A DNA stretch of 64,000 nucleotides. It comes from Fibrobacter sp. UWB2 (lineage in GTDB: Bacteria > Fibrobacterota > Fibrobacteria > Fibrobacterales > Fibrobacteraceae). The translations under genes and the position numbers were made by a program. The notes below the pieces were generated by a model that searched no databases, was not told the origin of the DNA, and saw only the letters and a program-made list of their open reading frames with translations. Shown in pieces: positions 6,459 to 14,548 of the stretch. Positions within the stretch are counted from its first letter, which is position 1. Each line of letters starts with the position of its first letter. Location of the stretch: positions 1 through 64,000 of the forward strand of contig NZ_MWQK01000007.1 of the NCBI RefSeq assembly GCF_002210425.1. The letters are read 5' to 3'.

Positions 6459-8024
6459 GTGAATCTGAAAAAAAAGCTAAAAAGGATACTTTGGCGAGGC
6501 GTTTTACGCTTTTTGCCGGTGGCTTTGCTTGCGAGTGCCGCCGATGCGGCGTTGCTTTGGGGCATTCGTTCGTTCATGGGGATCCTCCAGGGCGAGGCTG
6601 TTTTCTCGCTTACGCTATGGCTTGTGCTGATGGTTGTCCTCACGGCGCTCCGTTTTGCTTTTTTTGCCTGGAAGTTGAACATTTCCGAAAAATGGCTTTT
6701 TGGCGCAGGATCCTTGGTGATGGGGTGGTTCCTGCATACGCTCCGTTCGCTTTCGCCGCGTGTGTTCCATACACCTGAGGGTGATTTGAAAGTCGAGACG
6801 GCGTATGAATCGACGATAGTCTTGCAATCAAATGGCGGCGTGTTTTTCCAGGCGGTGCAGGCGATTCTCCAGCTCCTAGTCTTTTTGCCGGTGCTGTTCT
6901 ACATTTCATGGCCGTTGACTTTGTTCTTGTTTGTGGTTGTTGTTCCGCTTGTGGGCTGGATGCAGCGCCGTCTGCATAAGATGGGCCCTGCCGAAGAACA
7001 TATTCTTACGGAACGTTCGAATTTTCGCAGTTCGCTTTATCTTGCCCGGAAACTTTTCCGCCGTTGGAGTTCTCGTTTTGAACGCAAGGATATTTCGAAC
7101 GACTTAATGTCTCAGGTTCGCAGTCTCAGGGAAGATGGCCTTTCTGTCTCGCTCCGCAAAGGCGTGCTTTCTCTTGTTACGGAGAGCGTTTCGGTCTTGG
7201 CGATGGTCTTTGTGCTTGCGTTCTGTGCGCTTTTGATTTCGAAGGGCTGGATGGACGGAACGGGGCTTGTGCTTTACTGTTCGGCAGTTCTCCTTTGTTA
7301 CAAACCCGTGAAAGAATGTGCTCGTGTAATGCCGCAGGCCCGCTCTGCGATGAGCGCTCTCCGTGTTTTGGAAAAGTTCGAAGCTTTGCCTTCGAAAAAG
7401 TCGGATTCCAGTTCTGTCAAAAAAACGTTTGTTCCGGATTCAGATTACATGCAAATTGCGCACGGAGATTTTGCGTACGAAGGGGCGTTCGAAACGCTCT
7501 TTAGCAATTTTTCGCTTTGCTGGAATACAAAAAAACCTGTACTTGTTCGTGGTCGAAATGGCGTGGGCAAATCGACACTGTTGCGCTTGATTGCTGGGCT
7601 TGAGGAATGGGACTATGGTGAAATTACAAGTAACATTCCTCTGAAAAACAATGTGTTTTTTGTGGCGCAAGATTTGGAATTGCCTCCCCTTCACTTGTTA
7701 GAAAAACTCCTTGCGCAAACGAAATTTGCGGCTGTCGCGGAATTTGCTCGTGCGGCCCGTGTTGATAAAATTATTGCCAAGGAAGGAATGTCGGGTGGCG
7801 AACGCGCTCGTGTCGCTTTGGCTTGGGCTTTGGCTTCGGATAGCTCGATGGTTTTGCTTGACGAACCTTTTGCATCGGTGGCGCTTGCTGACCGCGAACC
7901 GCTTTTGACGGCGTTCCTTGATACGGCGGAACTTTTGCACAAGTGGGTGGTGCTCGTGAGCCATGATGTGCTTTCCCGTGAACTTGAACAACGTTTTAAC
8001 GTTTTGGAGATGGACCATGCCTAG
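6459..8024 (+). CDS. ABC exporter, fused membrane and ATP-binding domains
   Basis: About 521 aa from GTG 6459 (VNLKKKLKRILWRG). An in-frame ATG at 6405 lies inside the tRNA-Glu promoter, so the later GTG is preferred. The first ~290 residues hold hydrophobic segments of an exporter-type membrane domain; the C-terminal ~190 form one nucleotide-binding domain with Walker A GRNGVGKST, Q-loop VAQD, signature MSGGERARVAL, Walker B MVLLDEPF and H-loop VLVSHD. All ATPase motifs are intact. The next two genes overlap its end (methyltransferase-like protein, Kdo transferase), so a role in envelope lipid or LPS export is a reasonable inference. The membrane domain is too divergent for a substrate to be named; not a clear MsbA. 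Confidence 0.88.
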   Translation: MNLKKKLKRILWRGVLRFLPVALLASAADAALLWGIRSFMGILQGEAVFSLTLWLVLMVVLTALRFAFFAWKLNISEKWLFGAGSLVMGWFLHTLRSLSPRVFHTPEGDLKVETAYESTIVLQSNGGVFFQAVQAILQLLVFLPVLFYISWPLTLFLFVVVVPLVGWMQRRLHKMGPAEEHILTERSNFRSSLYLARKLFRRWSSRFERKDISNDLMSQVRSLREDGLSVSLRKGVLSLVTESVSVLAMVFVLAFCALLISKGWMDGTGLVLYCSAVLLCYKPVKECARVMPQARSAMSALRVLEKFEALPSKKSDSSSVKKTFVPDSDYMQIAHGDFAYEGAFETLFSNFSLCWNTKKPVLVRGRNGVGKSTLLRLIAGLEEWDYGEITSNIPLKNNVFFVAQDLELPPLHLLEKLLAQTKFAAVAEFARAARVDKIIAKEGMSGGERARVALAWALASDSSMVLLDEPFASVALADREPLLTAFLDTAELLHKWVVLVSHDVLSRELEQRFNVLEMDHA

Positions 8025-8631
8025 TGCAAAAAACGGGCTCGCTGCACGCCTGTATCGCTTTCGCGGGTACATCTTGGGTTTAATCGCCATTGCCCTAGTT
8101 ATAACCCCGCCTTGCGTTTTTTCTACTGAAATAAGGTCGGGCGTTTTAATAGCCATCACGCTTTACGTTGTAAGTGCTTTTTTACGGGTACAGTCGCGCC
8201 GCTTTATTGGTGAGCATACTCGTGGTCACGTCCATGCGGCAGATGCGCTTGTGACTTGCGGCCCTTACGCTTCCGTTCGCCATCCGCTTTACGTTTCCAA
8301 TACCGGCTTTGCGCTGGGGCTTGCGTTTTTCCATCTGGGCGTTTCGCTTTGGGTGGTCCCGTTTATGCTCGTTGTTGTTGCGTTTGAAATTGCGCTTTCG
8401 CGAATCGAGGACCGCTTTCTGGAAAAGACTTTTGGCGATGTCTGGCGTGCATGGGCGGCAAAGACTCCAGCATTTTTCCCACGTTTGGGCGGTACTGCTT
8501 GTGGTTCAAGCCGCGTTCCTGCGCAAAGGACCTTTTGGCAGGCGTTTTTTGCCGATTCGTCTTCGTGGCTATGGCTCTTGTTTTGTAATTTATTACTGGT
8601 ATTAAGAAAAGTGGCGGTTTTCTATGTTTAA
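8017..8631 (+). CDS. Isoprenylcysteine carboxyl methyltransferase-like / phospholipid methyltransferase-like membrane protein
   Basis: 204 aa from ATG 8017, which overlaps the ABC gene stop by 8 bases and has GGAGA upstream. Hydrophobic helices around residues 15-35, 40-55 and 100-130. The segment CGPYASVRHPLYVSN (near residue 80) is the signature of the ICMT/PEMT family, SAM-dependent methyltransferases of membrane lipids or isoprenoids; the later R-I-E-D-R-F-L-E segment, about 50 residues on, matches the conserved acidic end of the fold. The ~35 C-terminal residues after FFPRLGG are unusual and hydrophobic. The substrate is unknown; its place between an exporter and Kdo transferase suggests envelope lipid modification. 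Confidence 0.8.
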   Translation: MPSAKNGLAARLYRFRGYILGLIAIALVITPPCVFSTEIRSGVLIAITLYVVSAFLRVQSRRFIGEHTRGHVHAADALVTCGPYASVRHPLYVSNTGFALGLAFFHLGVSLWVVPFMLVVVAFEIALSRIEDRFLEKTFGDVWRAWAAKTPAFFPRLGGTACGSSRVPAQRTFWQAFFADSSSWLWLLFCNLLLVLRKVAVFYV

Positions 8632-9802
8632 GGTGTTAGACGTTGCGCGCAAGGCTCTCGGCTCTGTGGCCGAAGTTGCTGCTAAAGTGCCTGTGATAGA
8701 AAATAAGTACCACGTGAATGAGCGCTTGCGCGGTCCGTGGCCTAAGGGACCGTTCCTTTGGATGCATGGCGCGAGTCTTGGCGAATGCAAGATGCTCCTG
8801 AATTTGGCAAAGTTTATTCAGGAAGATTTGCCGGACTGTCCGCGGATTTTGATTACGGCTCAGAAGGTTGAGGTCGTTTCGTTTATCAAAGAATCGGGCG
8901 TAAATGTGACGACGTGCATTGCCCCTGCGGATACGCCTGTGACGATGAAGTCCTTTATTTCTGCGGTTAAGCCTCTTGGACTCATCCTTGCGGAAAATGA
9001 ATTTTGGCCGGGCTATCTTTCTTCGATCCAGCGGATTTCGACAAGGCCTTCTGTGGCTGTTGTTTCGGGACGCTTTTACCGTGCCATCCCCGGAATTGAT
9101 TTTTCGGCGGTGGGCTATGCGAGCATGCAGACGGGCTCGGATCTTTCTCGTTTTATGAGTGTCGCTGCCCGTGCAAATATTTCGCGGGTGATGATCGGTG
9201 GCGATTGGAAACTTTTGCCATGGGTGCGCTCTGGCAAGTCTGTGACCGCCCCTGAAAATCCGACGGTCGATACGGTGTTTGTCTCGATGCACATCCAGGA
9301 ATGGGCGGGGCTCAACCAGATGATCCTTTCGTCGATTAAGTGTCAGGAATCGGTGGTGCTTGTGCCGCGTCGCTTGTCTGAAGTGGCGGGGTTCCGCAAG
9401 GCGTTGCATGACCAGGAGCTTATCGTGGTGGATTGGCCGCTTGTGCAAAAGGGCGCTGTTTCGCTTGTAAGTGAATTTGGCAAGACAAAGGAAATTTTTG
9501 CAGTTTCCAAGTCGGCTGTAATTGGTGGTTCGTTTGCGCGTGGCCTTGGCGTCCATGATTTCTGGGAACCGCTCCAGCGTGGCGTGGCAACGTGCGTGGG
9601 ACCTTATGCGGCCGGGCAGAAGGAAACGGTGACAACGCTTGTCCGTGAAGGCGTCATTGCTCAGTTGCAATCGGTGTCGGAATATTCAAGGCGCAACAAG
9701 CCCGATGTTCGTTTGGTACAGACGTTCCTTGCTCACGAAAGTGCGAAGATTAGTGATTCTTATCAGCAACTGCTTGAATTTTTGAAGAATTTGTTAAAGT
9801 AA
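8624..9802 (+). CDS. waaA: 3-deoxy-D-manno-octulosonic acid (Kdo) transferase
   Basis: 392 aa, GT30 family. Transfers Kdo from CMP-Kdo to lipid A precursor at the inner membrane. LWMHGASLGE (near residues 44-53) is the conserved N-terminal signature of the family with its catalytic Glu, and LILAENEFWPGYLSS near 120-135 matches the second acidic motif (usually ExElWPN). Later GGSFARGLGVHDFWEP corresponds to the CMP-Kdo binding segment (usually GGSL.. GGHN..EP, here with changed residues). Shorter than the usual ~420 aa; the usual N-terminal membrane anchor is weak here. Overlaps the previous gene by 8 bases and is followed 12 bases later by ispH, so it is part of one operon. Confidence 0.88.
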   Translation: MFKVLDVARKALGSVAEVAAKVPVIENKYHVNERLRGPWPKGPFLWMHGASLGECKMLLNLAKFIQEDLPDCPRILITAQKVEVVSFIKESGVNVTTCIAPADTPVTMKSFISAVKPLGLILAENEFWPGYLSSIQRISTRPSVAVVSGRFYRAIPGIDFSAVGYASMQTGSDLSRFMSVAARANISRVMIGGDWKLLPWVRSGKSVTAPENPTVDTVFVSMHIQEWAGLNQMILSSIKCQESVVLVPRRLSEVAGFRKALHDQELIVVDWPLVQKGAVSLVSEFGKTKEIFAVSKSAVIGGSFARGLGVHDFWEPLQRGVATCVGPYAAGQKETVTTLVREGVIAQLQSVSEYSRRNKPDVRLVQTFLAHESAKISDSYQQLLEFLKNLLK

Positions 9803-9814
9803 ATTAGGTGGATT

Positions 9815-10747
9815 ATGAAAAAACTCGTTTTGGCTACGCCCCGTGGATTCTGTGCTGGCGTTGACCGTGCCATCCATGTGGTTGAAAAGGCTGTCGAAAA
9901 GTTCGGTACGCCCATATATGTACGCCATGAAATTGTGCACAACAAGTTTGTTGTGGAAACCCTCAAGAGCAAGGGTGTGGTCTTTGTCGACGAGCTCGAC
10001 CAGGTCCCGGAAGGCTCCGTGGTGATTTTTTCGGCTCATGGGGTTGCTGAACGCATTTATGAAGATGCCAAGGCCCGTAACTTGCAGGTACTTGATGCAA
10101 GCTGCCCGCTGGTGCTCAAGGTGCATTTCAGTGCCAAGCGCCATTACAATGCGGGTCGCCATATCATCTTGATTGGCCATGCGGGCCATGCCGAAGTGGA
10201 AGGCACGCTTGGACAGCTCCCGGAAGGCGCAATCACGCTTATCAGGAACGAGAAAGACGCAGAGACTGTCGAGGTCCCTGCAGGCAAGGAACTTGCCTAC
10301 ATCACGCAGACAACGCTCTCTGTGGCCGAAACGCGCAAGATTATCGAGGCCCTCAAGCGCCGCTTCCCGAATATCATTGGCCCGGATGCGGGTGACCTTT
10401 GCTATGCGACGGGTAACCGCCAGGCGGCGGTTCTCGAACTTTGCTCCGAGGTCGACATGCTTTTGGTGGTCGGTGCCAAGAATTCTTCGAATTCCTCGCG
10501 TTTGATGGAACTTGGACTTGAACAGGGACTCCCGAGCCACCTGATTGCAGACGTGAATGACCTCGATCCAGCCTGGTTTGACGGGATTAATACGGTCGGC
10601 CTCTCGAGTGGGGCGAGCGCACCTGAAGTGCTGGTTCAGGGTGTCGTGGACTGGTTAAAAGAAAAATTTGGCCCGATTGAAGTGAAAAATCTTGTAAAAT
10701 TAGTCGAAAATACGAAGTTTAACTTGCCAAAAGCATTGCAAGATTAA
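9815..10747 (+). CDS. ispH: 4-hydroxy-3-methylbut-2-enyl diphosphate reductase
   Basis: 310 aa. Last step of the MEP pathway: [4Fe-4S] enzyme that reduces HMBPP to IPP and DMAPP. The N-terminus LATPRGFCAGVDRAI carries the first cluster Cys (about residue 13); further conserved parts are SAHGV (Cys-free), DASCPLV (second Cys, near residue 97), QTTLS and the third Cys in DLCYATGNRQAA (about residue 196), then SSNSSRL, the substrate-binding Ser-Asn segment. Full length. Follows waaA after 12 bases, consistent with supply of isoprenoid precursors to the same envelope operon. Confidence 0.97.
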   Translation: MKKLVLATPRGFCAGVDRAIHVVEKAVEKFGTPIYVRHEIVHNKFVVETLKSKGVVFVDELDQVPEGSVVIFSAHGVAERIYEDAKARNLQVLDASCPLVLKVHFSAKRHYNAGRHIILIGHAGHAEVEGTLGQLPEGAITLIRNEKDAETVEVPAGKELAYITQTTLSVAETRKIIEALKRRFPNIIGPDAGDLCYATGNRQAAVLELCSEVDMLLVVGAKNSSNSSRLMELGLEQGLPSHLIADVNDLDPAWFDGINTVGLSSGASAPEVLVQGVVDWLKEKFGPIEVKNLVKLVENTKFNLPKALQD

Positions 10748-10755
10748 CTTTAGCC

Positions 10756-10784
10756 TTGACAGTTCCAAAATTTTTAGCTAAAAT
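10756..10784 (+). promoter_or_regulatory. Promoter of rpmB
   Basis: -35 TTGACA (10756-10761), 17-bp spacer, -10 TAAAAT (10779-10784). Lies between the ispH stop and rpmB; AACGGAG precedes the rpmB ATG. Confidence 0.8.
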
Positions 10785-10814
10785 TGGTGCCTGTAAAAAC
10801 AACGGAGTTTTAAT

Positions 10815-11036
10815 ATGAGCCGCATTTGTGAAGTCACCGGCAAGGCCGGTCTCGTGGGCAACATGGTTTCCCACTCTAACCGTAAGAAGTTGATGAAGCA
10901 GCTTCCGAACCTCCAGAAGAAGCGCTTCTACATTCCTGAAGAAGACCGCTGGGTGACGCTCCGCGTTAGCGCCGCTGGTCTCCGCACGATCAACAAGCTT
11001 GGCATCCAGGCTGTTGCTCAGGAACTCGGAATCTAA
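10815..11036 (+). CDS. rpmB: 50S ribosomal protein L28
   Basis: 73 aa, the usual L28 length. Starts MSRICEVTGKAGLVGN and continues NMVSHSNRKK, typical of L28. It lacks the CXXC pairs of zinc-binding L28 forms (only one Cys). Monocistronic: own promoter upstream and hairpin terminator downstream. Confidence 0.96.
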   Translation: MSRICEVTGKAGLVGNMVSHSNRKKLMKQLPNLQKKRFYIPEEDRWVTLRVSAAGLRTINKLGIQAVAQELGI

Positions 11037-11062
11037 TTTCTTAGATTAAAAAGTTTAGCAAA

Positions 11063-11092
11063 AACCGCTATGTGATACATGGCGGTCTTTTG
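11063..11092 (+). terminator. Terminator of rpmB
   Basis: ACCGCTATGT GAT ACATGGCGGT stem (one G-T pair) followed by CTTTTGTG. Confidence 0.8.
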
Positions 11093-11130
11093 TGTATTTT
11101 GACAATTGCGGCTTGCGCGATAAATGCTAC

Positions 11131-11158
11131 AAAAATGCCCCGGTGCTGTGACCGGGGC
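11131..11158 (-). terminator. Terminator of the exonuclease operon
   Basis: GCCCCGGT (11137-11144) pairs with ACCGGGGC (11151-11158); on the minus strand followed by ATTTTTG. Serves the DnaQ-like gene that ends at 11216. Confidence 0.75.
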
Positions 11159-11171
11159 TGATTTTGTAAAT

Positions 11172-11201
11172 GGAGATTCCCGCTCGGAGGCGGGAATGAC
11201 A
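11172..11201. repeat. Short palindromic element, TCATTCCCG family
   Basis: On the minus strand reads TGTCATTCCCG-CCTCCGAG-CGGGAATCTCC. Same sequence as at 41580 and 53524, in opposite orientation. Intergenic. Confidence 0.85.
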
Positions 11202-11215
11202 AGAGGGGTTTTCGA

Positions 11216-11863
11216 CTACTTGCGGATGAACTGCGGGACGCCTTTGTACTTCGCCATGGCCTGCATGATGCTACCCATTTCCCATTCCTTTTCCTTGAGG
11301 CGGCGACGGAGGAGGGCGACGAACACTTCCATGAGCATTTCGCAGTCGTACACGGAGCGGTGCATCTTTTCTTCATCGATGGTCATCGAAATTTCACCGC
11401 GCTTCATGAACATATTTGCCATAAAACCGAGCTTGTGGTTCGCAAGTTCCGGCATGATGGTCTTGGAAATGGCAAGGCTATCGACAACGGGATTCCCTGG
11501 CGTAAACTGCGGGTTCTGTTCGTAGGCGGTGCGCAAGAAGCTGGCGTCGAAGTTTGCGTTGTGAGCGAGCAAGATGGAGCCCGGGCCGCAGAATGCGGTG
11601 AACTGCTTGAGGGCTTCGCCGACCGGCGGTGCGTTTTCGACCATCTTATCGGTAATGTGGTTCACGTTCGTTGCTTCGGCGGGGATGAGCATGTTGGGCT
11701 TTACGAGCGTGTCAAATTCCGAGATGAGTTTCGGCACGACGCGTCCGTTTTTCACTTCTACAGTGAACTTTACGGCGCCAATTTCAATGATTTCGTCTTT
11801 ACGGTTGACAAGACCAGTCGTTTCTAAGTCGAATGCGACAAATTTTGGAGGTAATGCGATCAC
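11216..11863 (-). CDS. DnaQ-like 3'-5' exonuclease (DEDDh family)
   Basis: 215 aa. Exo I VAFDLETTGL (near residues 8-17, catalytic D-x-E), Exo II with LLAHNANFDASFL (near 100-112, Asp), Exo III H-x-x-x-x-D as HRSVYDCEML (near 168-177). This is the fold of the DNA polymerase III epsilon subunit, but the gene is free-standing and not fused to dnaE. Its start overlaps the stop of the upstream acyltransferase gene by 4 bases, so the two are co-transcribed. A second paralogue lies at 52914. Confidence 0.9.
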   Translation of the reverse strand: MIALPPKFVAFDLETTGLVNRKDEIIEIGAVKFTVEVKNGRVVPKLISEFDTLVKPNMLIPAEATNVNHITDKMVENAPPVGEALKQFTAFCGPGSILLAHNANFDASFLRTAYEQNPQFTPGNPVVDSLAISKTIMPELANHKLGFMANMFMKRGEISMTIDEEKMHRSVYDCEMLMEVFVALLRRRLKEKEWEMGSIMQAMAKYKGVPQFIRK

Positions 11864-12405
11864 GGCTGTGTTTCCTTATTTTGAATATTTTCGGGCAAAA
11901 GATACTTAATTTCGATGTCAATTGCTGTCAAAGGGAGCGGAATAATGAAATTATCCCATCCGTTTAAGCGAAAATGCTTGCCATACTTGATGCAAAAAAG
12001 CCAAAGGGGCTGGCCGCTAGCCTTGGATAGCCAAAGTGAACCCGGTTTTACTTGGAGGGCGGGGCCGTGCGGGCCGTCGAGCGCCATGCCGACAAAACGG
12101 TTGTTCTTGAGCGACTTGAGCAGGTGGCGGACGTTTGTGGCGCCGTGCGTGTCAGAACCGCGGGTGACTTCGTAATGGAGCTGTTTCGCTGCCTGGGCGA
12201 AAAACTCGCCGTCGCTCGATTCCGAGACGAGGATGTGGACGTTCTTGTCCTTGAAGGCGGCGGTACTTGCGAGCAGGTCCTTGTGCCATAGACCCAAGAT
12301 GCCCGGTCGAAAGTCGTCGGGCACGCGCAGGCGAATGCGGAGGCTCCTCATCCAGAGGGCGCCAAGCGTCGCAAGTAGTTTGGTCTTAATCGAGGGCTGT
12401 TTCAC
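11860..12405 (-). CDS. DUF374 lysophospholipid acyltransferase-like protein
   Basis: 181 aa. Matches the DUF374 family, related to LpxL/PlsC acyltransferases: GLWHKDLL (near residue 38) carries the catalytic-type His, VSESSDGEFFAQAAKQL follows, and ALDGPHGPALQVKPG (near 115-130) is the family hallmark, next to SLWLSKASGQPLW. Acts presumably at the cytoplasmic membrane on lipid A or glycerolipid. No cleavable signal. First gene of a two-gene operon with the exonuclease; no obvious functional link. Confidence 0.85.
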   Translation of the reverse strand: MKQPSIKTKLLATLGALWMRSLRIRLRVPDDFRPGILGLWHKDLLASTAAFKDKNVHILVSESSDGEFFAQAAKQLHYEVTRGSDTHGATNVRHLLKSLKNNRFVGMALDGPHGPALQVKPGSLWLSKASGQPLWLFCIKYGKHFRLNGWDNFIIPLPLTAIDIEIKYLLPENIQNKETQP

Positions 12406-12479
12406 GCGTAAAAAATAGGTAATGGAGGGGGTCTAAACAATGAAAATGAAATTTTTTTGACTTTTTTTACTTTGCCCCC

Positions 12480-12508
12480 TTGTATAAGTTCAAATAAATA
12501 CTTATATT
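12480..12508 (+). promoter_or_regulatory. Promoter of tRNA-Cys
   Basis: -35 TTGTAT (12480-12485), 17-bp spacer, -10 TATATT (12503-12508). Confidence 0.7.
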
Positions 12509-12522
12509 GCGTCTGCAATTAT

Positions 12523-12595
12523 GGCGACGTACCCAAGTTGGTAAGGGGCGAGTCTGCAAAACTCTTATTCGGCGGTTCGAGTCCGCCCGTTGCCT
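12523..12595 (+). tRNA. tRNA-Cys (anticodon GCA)
   Basis: Acceptor GGCGACG pairs with CGTTGCC (one G-U pair), discriminator T as usual for tRNA-Cys. Anticodon stem-loop GAGT-CTGCAAA-ACTC with GCA at 12556-12558. T-arm GGCGG-TTCGAGT-CCGCC. CCA not encoded. Confidence 0.95.
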
Positions 12596-12597
12596 CT

Positions 12598-12634
12598 CAA
12601 AAGACCTTTCGTGAAAGCGAAAGGTCTTTTTGTT
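12598..12634 (+). terminator. Terminator of tRNA-Cys
   Basis: AAAAGACCTTTCG..CGAAAGGTCTTTT long stem ending in a T tract; bidirectional. Confidence 0.9.
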
Positions 12635-12724
12635 TAGTTTTTTGGTTTTCGCGAGGATTGCGGAGGTGGTGCGCGCGCACTTGTAAAAAAAATGCCCGCG
12701 CACTTGTTGTGGCGGGCTGAAAAC

Positions 12725-13375
12725 TTATTCTGCCGGAGGCGGCGGAAGTGGGTTCTTGCGGGGGCGTCCACGTGGGCGCTTGACCGGCATTTCTGCAGCG
12801 GCTTCCGGATGGAGCGCCTTGTTTTTTGCCATAAGCGCTTCGCGGATCTTCTTTGCACGTTCTTCGATGCGCTGGCGGGCGAGGTCTGCGGCAGACACGA
12901 TGACTGTCTTTGGCTTGTCGCCAGGCTTTGCGCCGAACGAGCCCTTGAGGACGCGGCCTGAAGGCGGCTTGGGCGGTTCCGAGATGACGCTCGTGAGCAC
13001 GCGCTTGGGCGCTGCTGCGGGGGCGGCCTTTTCGATAATCTTCTTGACTTCGGCGTCTTCGACCTTTGGTGCGGCGTTCTTCGCGATTTTCTTTAAGATG
13101 CTGTTGATTTCGGCATCGCTTTCGGCTTCGCGCTGCTTCGGGTTTTCCGGCTTGTTGTACTTTGCCACGAGCGAATTGAACTTGGCGTTTTCGCTCTGTT
13201 CCTTGAGTCTTTGACGCTCGCGCTTGGACGGGCGCTTGGCCCCGTTGTGCTTTTTACCGATAAATTTTTTCTCTTTGCTTTCCGAGTTGCGAATGATTTC
13301 TTCGTCGGAAAGACCACGCAGTTCGGGCGGAACTTCAGTGATTTGAAGAGCCTCTTTTCTAGTGGAATCTGTCAT
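12725..13375 (-). CDS. Basic, probably disordered protein with AT-hook
   Basis: 216 aa, very rich in Lys, Ala, Glu and Pro. No globular domain seen. A Lys/Arg-rich block (KKFIGKKHNGAKRPSKRERQ) lies near residues 36-56, with a helical charged stretch to about 125. The C-terminus PVKRPRGRPRKNPLPPPPAE contains a textbook AT-hook (RGRPRK), a minor-groove binder of AT-rich DNA. A nucleoid-associated or DNA-compacting role is an inference from that motif only. Single gene, divergent from the AlkD-like gene. Confidence 0.75.
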   Translation of the reverse strand: MTDSTRKEALQITEVPPELRGLSDEEIIRNSESKEKKFIGKKHNGAKRPSKRERQRLKEQSENAKFNSLVAKYNKPENPKQREAESDAEINSILKKIAKNAAPKVEDAEVKKIIEKAAPAAAPKRVLTSVISEPPKPPSGRVLKGSFGAKPGDKPKTVIVSAADLARQRIEERAKKIREALMAKNKALHPEAAAEMPVKRPRGRPRKNPLPPPPAE

Positions 13376-13525
13376 GATTTCTGGGTCTTTAAGCGGTTTT
13401 TAGCTTTGTCAAGGTTTTTTTTGCACTTTTTTTGCAAAAAATCTGAGAAAAATTTAAAAAAATTTGAAAAAAATGCTTGTCAAGGTCTAGAAAAAAAATT
13501 CTTTATGGACTATTTTTGGAGTACA

Positions 13526-14188
13526 ATGCTTCGGTTTACACAAGAAATATCTCTCGCTTTGCGCTCTATCGCTAATGAAGAAGAAGCGCATGAAATGTCT
13601 AAGAAGGCTAGGGAGCAATTTGAATTTCTCGGAATCAGATTGGTTCCCCGTCGTGAAGTCACGTACCCGATTTTCGACAAGTACCCGCCAAAGGACGGGG
13701 ACGAGCTCGTATCGAGGGTCGAGGACATGTGGGCACAGCCGTATAGGGAATTCCAGTACGCAGCTTGTGACTACCTGTTCCGCCATCGCGTGCTTCTCGG
13801 TGGCCAGCATTTGAACTTTTTGAAAAAGCTCATCAAGACCAGAGCTTGGCGCGACACGGTCGACACCCTTGCTTCTTGCGTCTTGGGTGACTTGGCGCTC
13901 CGCTTACCGGCGCTGCGTACAAAGATTGCCTCTTGGATCCGCGACCCGAACATCTGGGTCCGCCGCAGTGCGATCATCTTCCAGGTGCAGTACAAGGACC
14001 GCACGGACTGGCCGCTCTTGCGTCAGTTCTGCCTCACTTGCGCTAAGGACGATGACTATTACATCCGCAATGGCATTGGTCGTGCGCTTTCTGAATACGC
14101 ACGCATCAACCCGACGGAAGTCCGCCGTTTTGTGCAGGATAACGCATTCGCCGAACAGACCGCTCAGGAAATCCTCCGCCTCATTTAA
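13526..14188 (+). CDS. AlkD-like DNA alkylation repair protein (HEAT-like repeats)
   Basis: About 220 aa from ATG 13526 (MLRFTQEISLALRSI), with GGAG at 13518-13521; the reading frame is open further upstream to 13211, but that part overlaps the divergent gene's start and is A/T-rich, not coding. The body is all alpha-helical HEAT-like repeats with WDTVDTLAS-type helices, LGDLALRLP, and IASWIRDPNIWVRRSAIIFQ, the hallmark of AlkC/AlkD glycosylases, which excise N3- and N7-alkylpurines. The D-x-x-x-R-N-G-I-G-R-A-L segment near the end fits as well. Followed by its own terminator. Confidence 0.85.
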   Translation: MLRFTQEISLALRSIANEEEAHEMSKKAREQFEFLGIRLVPRREVTYPIFDKYPPKDGDELVSRVEDMWAQPYREFQYAACDYLFRHRVLLGGQHLNFLKKLIKTRAWRDTVDTLASCVLGDLALRLPALRTKIASWIRDPNIWVRRSAIIFQVQYKDRTDWPLLRQFCLTCAKDDDYYIRNGIGRALSEYARINPTEVRRFVQDNAFAEQTAQEILRLI

Positions 14189-14223
14189 GTGGGACGTTGG
14201 CGGGCTGTGCGAAGCCCCCGCTT

Positions 14224-14255
14224 TTAAAGACTCTCGAAAGAGGGTCTTTTTTTAT
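14224..14255 (+). terminator. Terminator of the AlkD-like gene
   Basis: AAAGACTCTC GAAA GAGGGTCTTT stem (one T-G step) followed by TTTTATTT. It abuts the stop codon of the convergent small gene at 14252. Confidence 0.85.
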
Positions 14256-14398
14256 TTGCTTTTCTTTTCGGCTTTTCCCTTTTCTTTTAGCGGAAAGCTG
14301 AATTTGCCTTGAAGAACGCAACCTTTTGCCCCCGGGTCACATTCCTGTTTGCGTTTTTCGCAAAACGTTTCGTTGAGGTATTTACATTCCCAGCTCAT
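14252..14398 (-). CDS. Small Cys-rich protein, 48 aa
   Basis: Reads MSWECKYLNETFCEKRKQEC and continues DPGAKGCVLQGKFSFPL, then a Lys-rich tail. Four Cys at residues 5, 13, 20 and 27, spaced 7, 6 and 6 residues apart, suggest a small zinc or iron-sulfur knuckle in the cytoplasm. AAGGAG lies 7 bases before the ATG, an excellent ribosome binding site. The gene is below usual length cut-offs. I have an impression of similar short MSWEC-type proteins in other Gram-negative groups but cannot verify it. Function unknown. Confidence 0.75.
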   Translation of the reverse strand: MSWECKYLNETFCEKRKQECDPGAKGCVLQGKFSFPLKEKGKAEKKSK

Positions 14399-14504
14399 AA
14401 GAATCTCCTTCTTGAAAGAGGTGGTTGTGCTTGTGGCACTTTTATTAATCTAATCAAAAAGGGGGCGGATAAGCCTATAATTTTGAGCTGAAAATAGTCT
14501 ATTT

Positions 14505-14542
14505 AAAACGAAATCGCGGCTCTCGTTTGGAAAGTCGCGATT
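14505..14542 (-). terminator. Terminator of mqnC
   Basis: AATCGCG (14512-14518) pairs with CGCGATT (14536-14542); on the minus strand followed by TCGTTTTAAA. Confidence 0.7.
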
Positions 14543-14548
14543 CTTGCG

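Noticed and set aside
13211-13525. Longer start for the AlkD-like protein at 13211
   Set aside because: This part overlaps the coding region and promoter of the divergent AT-hook gene and is A/T-rich and Phe-rich; GGAG-ATG at 13526 is better.
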